From positions 124,001-188,000 of the forward strand of contig NZ_JAESVP010000003.1 in the NCBI RefSeq assembly GCF_016765795.1: 64,000 nt of DNA, read 5' to 3'. How positions within the stretch are numbered: position 1 is the stretch's first letter; each line of letters opens with the position of its first letter. Below are positions 60,808 through 64,000 of this stretch, one piece after another. The notes beneath the pieces are model-generated. The model was not told the DNA's origin. It worked only from the letters and a program-made list of their open reading frames with translations, and did not search any database. Origin of the DNA: Fuscibacter oryzae. Its GTDB lineage: Bacteria; Pseudomonadota; Alphaproteobacteria; Rhodobacterales; Rhodobacteraceae. The position numbers and the translations under genes were made by a program.

Positions 60808-63519
60808 ATGCGCAGTTTGGCAAAGGTTCGCTTTGGCGTCACGATTCATTTGAGGCGATCTTTGCGGGCAATGCGGTTTTCGGGCGCTATTTTGGTCCTG
60901 ACCCTGTTGCTTCCTGCGCCGCTCTGGGCCGGGGATCGGCTGACTTCGGTCGATGTGGCGGAAATTGCGGGCGTACTGGACAGTCTGATTGGCGGCACTG
61001 CGCGCTATGACCTGGCCGAACAGCAGGCGCAAAAGGCCATGGTCGATGTGGTGCAAGAGTTCGGCGCAGACAGCCGAGAGGCGCTCTTGCTGGAACGCCC
61101 CCTGCTGGTGGCCGCCATCTTGCAGGGCCGGGCAATGGAAAGCGCCAAGCAATCCGCGCATCTGCTTGCCAAGGCGCGGCGGTTGCTGCCTGCGAATGAC
61201 CCGCTGCTGTACCGGGTGATCGCCAGTCGCGCGCTGGCCTTGCGCGTTGCGGGTGATCTGGACGCCGCGCTGGCCCTGACGTCAGAGGCGCTGGCCGTGG
61301 CCGAGGGGCAGCTTGCGGCGGATGACCCGGCGGGCGATGAGCTGTGGTTGACGCAGGCCTCGCTGGCGGCCGCGCTGGATGACCTGTCTTTGGCCGATGC
61401 CGCCTATGCCCGTCTGGCAGACCGTCTGGTGGGGCGTGATGATGCCGAAGCGCGTGCGATGCGTGCGATGGCCATGATTGGCTGGGCCGGTTTTGTCGTG
61501 CGGACCGGCGATCTGGATCGGGGTATCGCGATTTATCAGGCGGCCATTGCGGCGATGGACGAGCAGTTCGCCGACATCAAGCACCCACGCCTGATGCCCG
61601 CCCGTCTGGCTGCTGTGCGCCAACTGGCCGAGGCGTTGATTCAGGCCGGGCGGCGCGACGAGGTGGAGCCGCTGGTCGCCCCACTGATGGACGAGGTGGC
61701 AAGCGTCTATGGCCCCGATGCGCCGCAATGGGGCGATCTGGCCTTTCCTCTGTCGATCGTTCTGGGGGGCACCGAACCGGGTGCCCCGCGCGCCTCCGAG
61801 GCGATTGCGCTCTTGTCCCGTGTCATTGCCGTCTGGGAGCCAGTTTATGGCCCCGATGTCGAAGATCTGGTGCGTGCGCGGTTGAACCTGGCGCAATTGC
61901 TGGCTTCTGCCGGGCAGACGGATGCGGCGATGGGGCAGATTGGCAAGGTTCACACCAACCGGGTGCCGGGTGCGCGGACGCAGTTGACCTATGTGCTGCA
62001 TGAGGCGGAACTGGTCGGGCAGATCACACGCGATCAGGCGGTTGATGCCATTCTGGGCCAGATGCAAGACAGCCAAAGCGCCGGAGCAGGGGCGGCGCAG
62101 CGCCTTTTGGCGGAACGGCTGGCCGCAGGCAGCGATGCCGGAGCCGGGGCTTTGCGCGATCTGACGGATGCCAAGGGCAGGCTTGACAGCCTTCGCAGCC
62201 AGATGGTCGCGCTGGTTGGCCTGCCGGTTGAGGGCCGCGCGCCCGGTGCCGCCGATCTGCTGCGGCAGGCGATCAGTGACGCGCAAGGTCAGGTAGAGGC
62301 CGCCACTGCGCGGATCGACCACGATTTTCCGGCGCTTGCCGCCGCGACCGGGCGGCTGCCGCTGCCTTTGGCGGAAATCCGCACGCTGTTGGCCGCCGAT
62401 CAGGCGTTGGTGGTGATTGTCCCGCCCGAAGGGGTGTTTGACGCGGGCCTTGTGGTGGCCATCAGCCGCGATGCGCTGGACTGGCACACCTTTCAGGCCG
62501 AGGGCACTGAAGTGGACCAGGCGGTTCTGGCGCTGCGAACCGGGATAGACCTGCGGCTTGGCCTGCGCGGCGCGGCGGCCCTGTCGGCAGAAGAGGGCGA
62601 GACCGGGAAGACCGCCGATTTCGACTTTGCCGCCGCATATTGGCTTTATACCCAGACGCTGGGGCAGGTGGAGGCAGTGACGCATGGCAAGGCGCATCTG
62701 TTGCTGGATCTGCGCGGGGTGATGGCGACCCTGCCGCCGCAGCTTTTGCTAGCCAGCCCCGTAACGGACCCAGCCCGCGCCGACTGGCTGGTGCGCCACC
62801 ATGCCATTTCCGTGCTGCCTGCGATTTCGGCGCTGCGCCCCTCTGCCGCCGCGCCCGCAGAGGGGCCATTGCAGCTTGCCGCCTTTGCCGACCCGGAGTT
62901 TGGCGGTCTTGCGGCAGGAACCCGCCTTGCCCCCCTGCCTGAAACCGCCGATGAGGTGCGCGAGGTTGCCCGCGCGCTGGGCGCCGGGCCAGAGGCGCTG
63001 CACCTGTCTGCCGCCGCGTCAGAGCGGGCGGTCAAGCAGGCCGACCTGTCGAGGGTGGGCCTGCTCTATTTCGCGACCCATGGCCTGATGTCCGGCGATG
63101 ATGCCGGTCAGGGCGCGCTGGATGAACCCGCCTTGGCCCTGACACCGGGCGGCGGAGAGGACGGTTTTCTCAAGGCATCAGAGATTGCCGAGCTGCATCT
63201 GAACGCGCGCTTTGTCGTCTTGTCGGCCTGCAATACCGCCGCGGGCACCGGGCCGCGAGGAGAGGCGTTGTCCGGGTTGGTGCAGTCTTTCCTTTATGCA
63301 GGCGCGCGCGGCCTGCTGGTCAGCCACTGGCCGGTTGAAAGCCATTCCGCCGTTGCCCTGATGACCGGCCTGTTTCGCCACCGCGCCGCCGATCCGGCGA
63401 TCAGGGCCGCCCGTGCCCAGCAACTTGCCATCCTTGACATGATCGACCACCCCGCCGATCCGCGCTGGTCGCACCCGGCCTATTGGGCGCCCTTTATTCT
63501 GGTTGGAAACCCGGACTGA
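60808..63519 (+). CDS. Exported CHAT-domain (caspase-like) protein with helical repeats
   Basis: A 903-residue protein. A positively charged start and hydrophobic stretch (AILVLTLLLPAPLWAG) form a signal peptide, so it is likely periplasmic or outer-surface. Residues up to about 450 are alpha-helical, TPR-like repeats. The C-terminal CHAT protease domain has the His motif LLYFATHGLMSG (H758) and the Cys motif VVLSACNTAAGTG (C808), so the catalytic dyad is intact. A pre-CHAT block is VMATLPPQLLLASP. ATGs at 60808 and 60871 are both plausible starts; neither has a strong ribosome site. Target unknown. Confidence 0.82.
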   Translation: MRSLAKVRFGVTIHLRRSLRAMRFSGAILVLTLLLPAPLWAGDRLTSVDVAEIAGVLDSLIGGTARYDLAEQQAQKAMVDVVQEFGADSREALLLERPLLVAAILQGRAMESAKQSAHLLAKARRLLPANDPLLYRVIASRALALRVAGDLDAALALTSEALAVAEGQLAADDPAGDELWLTQASLAAALDDLSLADAAYARLADRLVGRDDAEARAMRAMAMIGWAGFVVRTGDLDRGIAIYQAAIAAMDEQFADIKHPRLMPARLAAVRQLAEALIQAGRRDEVEPLVAPLMDEVASVYGPDAPQWGDLAFPLSIVLGGTEPGAPRASEAIALLSRVIAVWEPVYGPDVEDLVRARLNLAQLLASAGQTDAAMGQIGKVHTNRVPGARTQLTYVLHEAELVGQITRDQAVDAILGQMQDSQSAGAGAAQRLLAERLAAGSDAGAGALRDLTDAKGRLDSLRSQMVALVGLPVEGRAPGAADLLRQAISDAQGQVEAATARIDHDFPALAAATGRLPLPLAEIRTLLAADQALVVIVPPEGVFDAGLVVAISRDALDWHTFQAEGTEVDQAVLALRTGIDLRLGLRGAAALSAEEGETGKTADFDFAAAYWLYTQTLGQVEAVTHGKAHLLLDLRGVMATLPPQLLLASPVTDPARADWLVRHHAISVLPAISALRPSAAAPAEGPLQLAAFADPEFGGLAAGTRLAPLPETADEVREVARALGAGPEALHLSAAASERAVKQADLSRVGLLYFATHGLMSGDDAGQGALDEPALALTPGGGEDGFLKASEIAELHLNARFVVLSACNTAAGTGPRGEALSGLVQSFLYAGARGLLVSHWPVESHSAVALMTGLFRHRAADPAIRAARAQQLAILDMIDHPADPRWSHPAYWAPFILVGNPD

Positions 63520-63645
63520 CTGTTTCCGGCCTTGCGGCGACCTGCGAAATCCCCAGCAATTGCTGCTTATTTTCCTAAATATCGTCACAATCTCATGGCC
63601 AATTGCCCCCAAGCGCGTGGTGCGCTGTGTCTTGAGGTTCAGATC

Positions 63646-64000
63646 ATGGCCCCGTCCCGTCTGGTATTCGCCCTTCCCGTTGCGCTGCTGCTTTCGGCCT
63701 GCGTCAGCTCCGAGCCTGCAAGCCGCAGCACGGTTGATCCGGCCAGAACGGCCACCCGGTCAGGCGGGGGCGGCCCTGTTGTCATGCAGTCTGCCTATGA
63801 TGTCGTGGGTGTCAGCGTGAATGTGCCCCAGACCTTGCGTGTGTCCGAGGCGAACTCTTTCCATCCCAGCGCCGATATCGTGTGGCACGGCGACCCCTAT
63901 GGCGACCGCTATCAGCAGGTTGCGTCGATCTTCCGTGATGCCGCAACGGCCGCGACGGGGCCGATGCATCAGGGGCGCGCCGTCAATGTGGGAATCGAGG
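63646..64000 (+). CDS. Lipoprotein, DUF6778-like (3' truncated by window)
   Basis: The frame begins MAPSRLVFALPVALLLSACV, a signal peptide with lipobox LSAC, so lipid attachment is expected at the cysteine at residue 19. The 118 visible residues continue with YDVVGVSVNVPQTLRVSEAN and IVWHGDPYGDRYQQVASIF, a pattern I recall from Rhodobacterales lipoproteins of unknown function (DUF6778). The reading frame is still open at the window end. Confidence 0.65.
   Translation, partial: MAPSRLVFALPVALLLSACVSSEPASRSTVDPARTATRSGGGGPVVMQSAYDVVGVSVNVPQTLRVSEANSFHPSADIVWHGDPYGDRYQQVASIFRDAATAATGPMHQGRAVNVGIE

Overview
The window looks like chromosome from a GC-rich alphaproteobacterium of the Rhodobacterales (Rhodobacter/Roseobacter type). 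The pointers are a SoeABC-type sulfite dehydrogenase, an infA-maf-rng-yacG operon, UPF0262, an HxlR/quinone-reductase pair, an Entner-Doudoroff edd/eda pair, GlnE, a SOS box of the GTTC-N7-GTTC type, and several Rhodobacterales-style intergenic repeats.

Layout. Positions 1-8.4 kb are ordinary chromosome: the end of a soeABC operon, a CDF metal exporter, a minus-strand operon (metallophosphoesterase, GT21 and GT2 glycosyltransferases with 4-base overlaps), a lytic transglycosylase and tRNA-Glu. Positions 9134-35272 are an integrative element inserted in the 3' half of tRNA-Phe. A perfect 63-bp direct repeat (9134-9196 and 35210-35272) bounds it; the right copy lies in the intact tRNA-Phe and the left copy is a half-tRNA remnant. 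A tyrosine integrase sits at the left end and an AlpA-type excisionase at the right end. A shared 19-bp motif near both ends looks like integrase arm sites.

Element cargo. From the left: integrase; a 41-repeat/40-spacer CRISPR array whose first repeat abuts the integrase stop codon; cas2, cas1 and a catalytically intact 1068-residue Cas9 (type II-C); a divergent tracrRNA locus; an SRAP-imuA-imuB-dnaE2 mutagenesis operon behind a three-half-site LexA operator; a lipoprotein and divergent Xre regulator with a palindromic operator; a replication-initiator-like protein; an HNH endonuclease; an orphan arsA; decayed genes (DUF2478 fragment, OmpA fragment); a Crp/Fnr regulator; and small HTH proteins.

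Most notable signal. Upstream of the tracrRNA anti-repeat lies a degenerate copy of the CRISPR repeat (18344-18369). Its two changes are both C to T and keep G-U pairing with the anti-repeat. The 11 bases directly 5' of this copy (18333-18343) recur exactly at 18098-18108, between the cas9 start codon and a GATAAT -10-like box. This is the architecture of a natural single-guide RNA that would send Cas9 to its own promoter with a guide too short for cleavage. It parallels the S. pyogenes tracr-L, but sits in a type II-C system on a mobile element.

Positions 35.2-64 kb are again ordinary chromosome: tRNA-Phe, yacG-rng-maf-infA, a roughly 5-kb block of catabolic and regulatory genes, LMW phosphatase/UPF0262, pcm, tolC, a PopZ-like protein, an inositol-phosphatase-family protein, ygfZ, an aminotransferase and DMT permease pair, hemG, a lyxose isomerase, glnE, eda/edd with a LacI-type operator, an exported CHAT protease and a lipoprotein cut by the window end.
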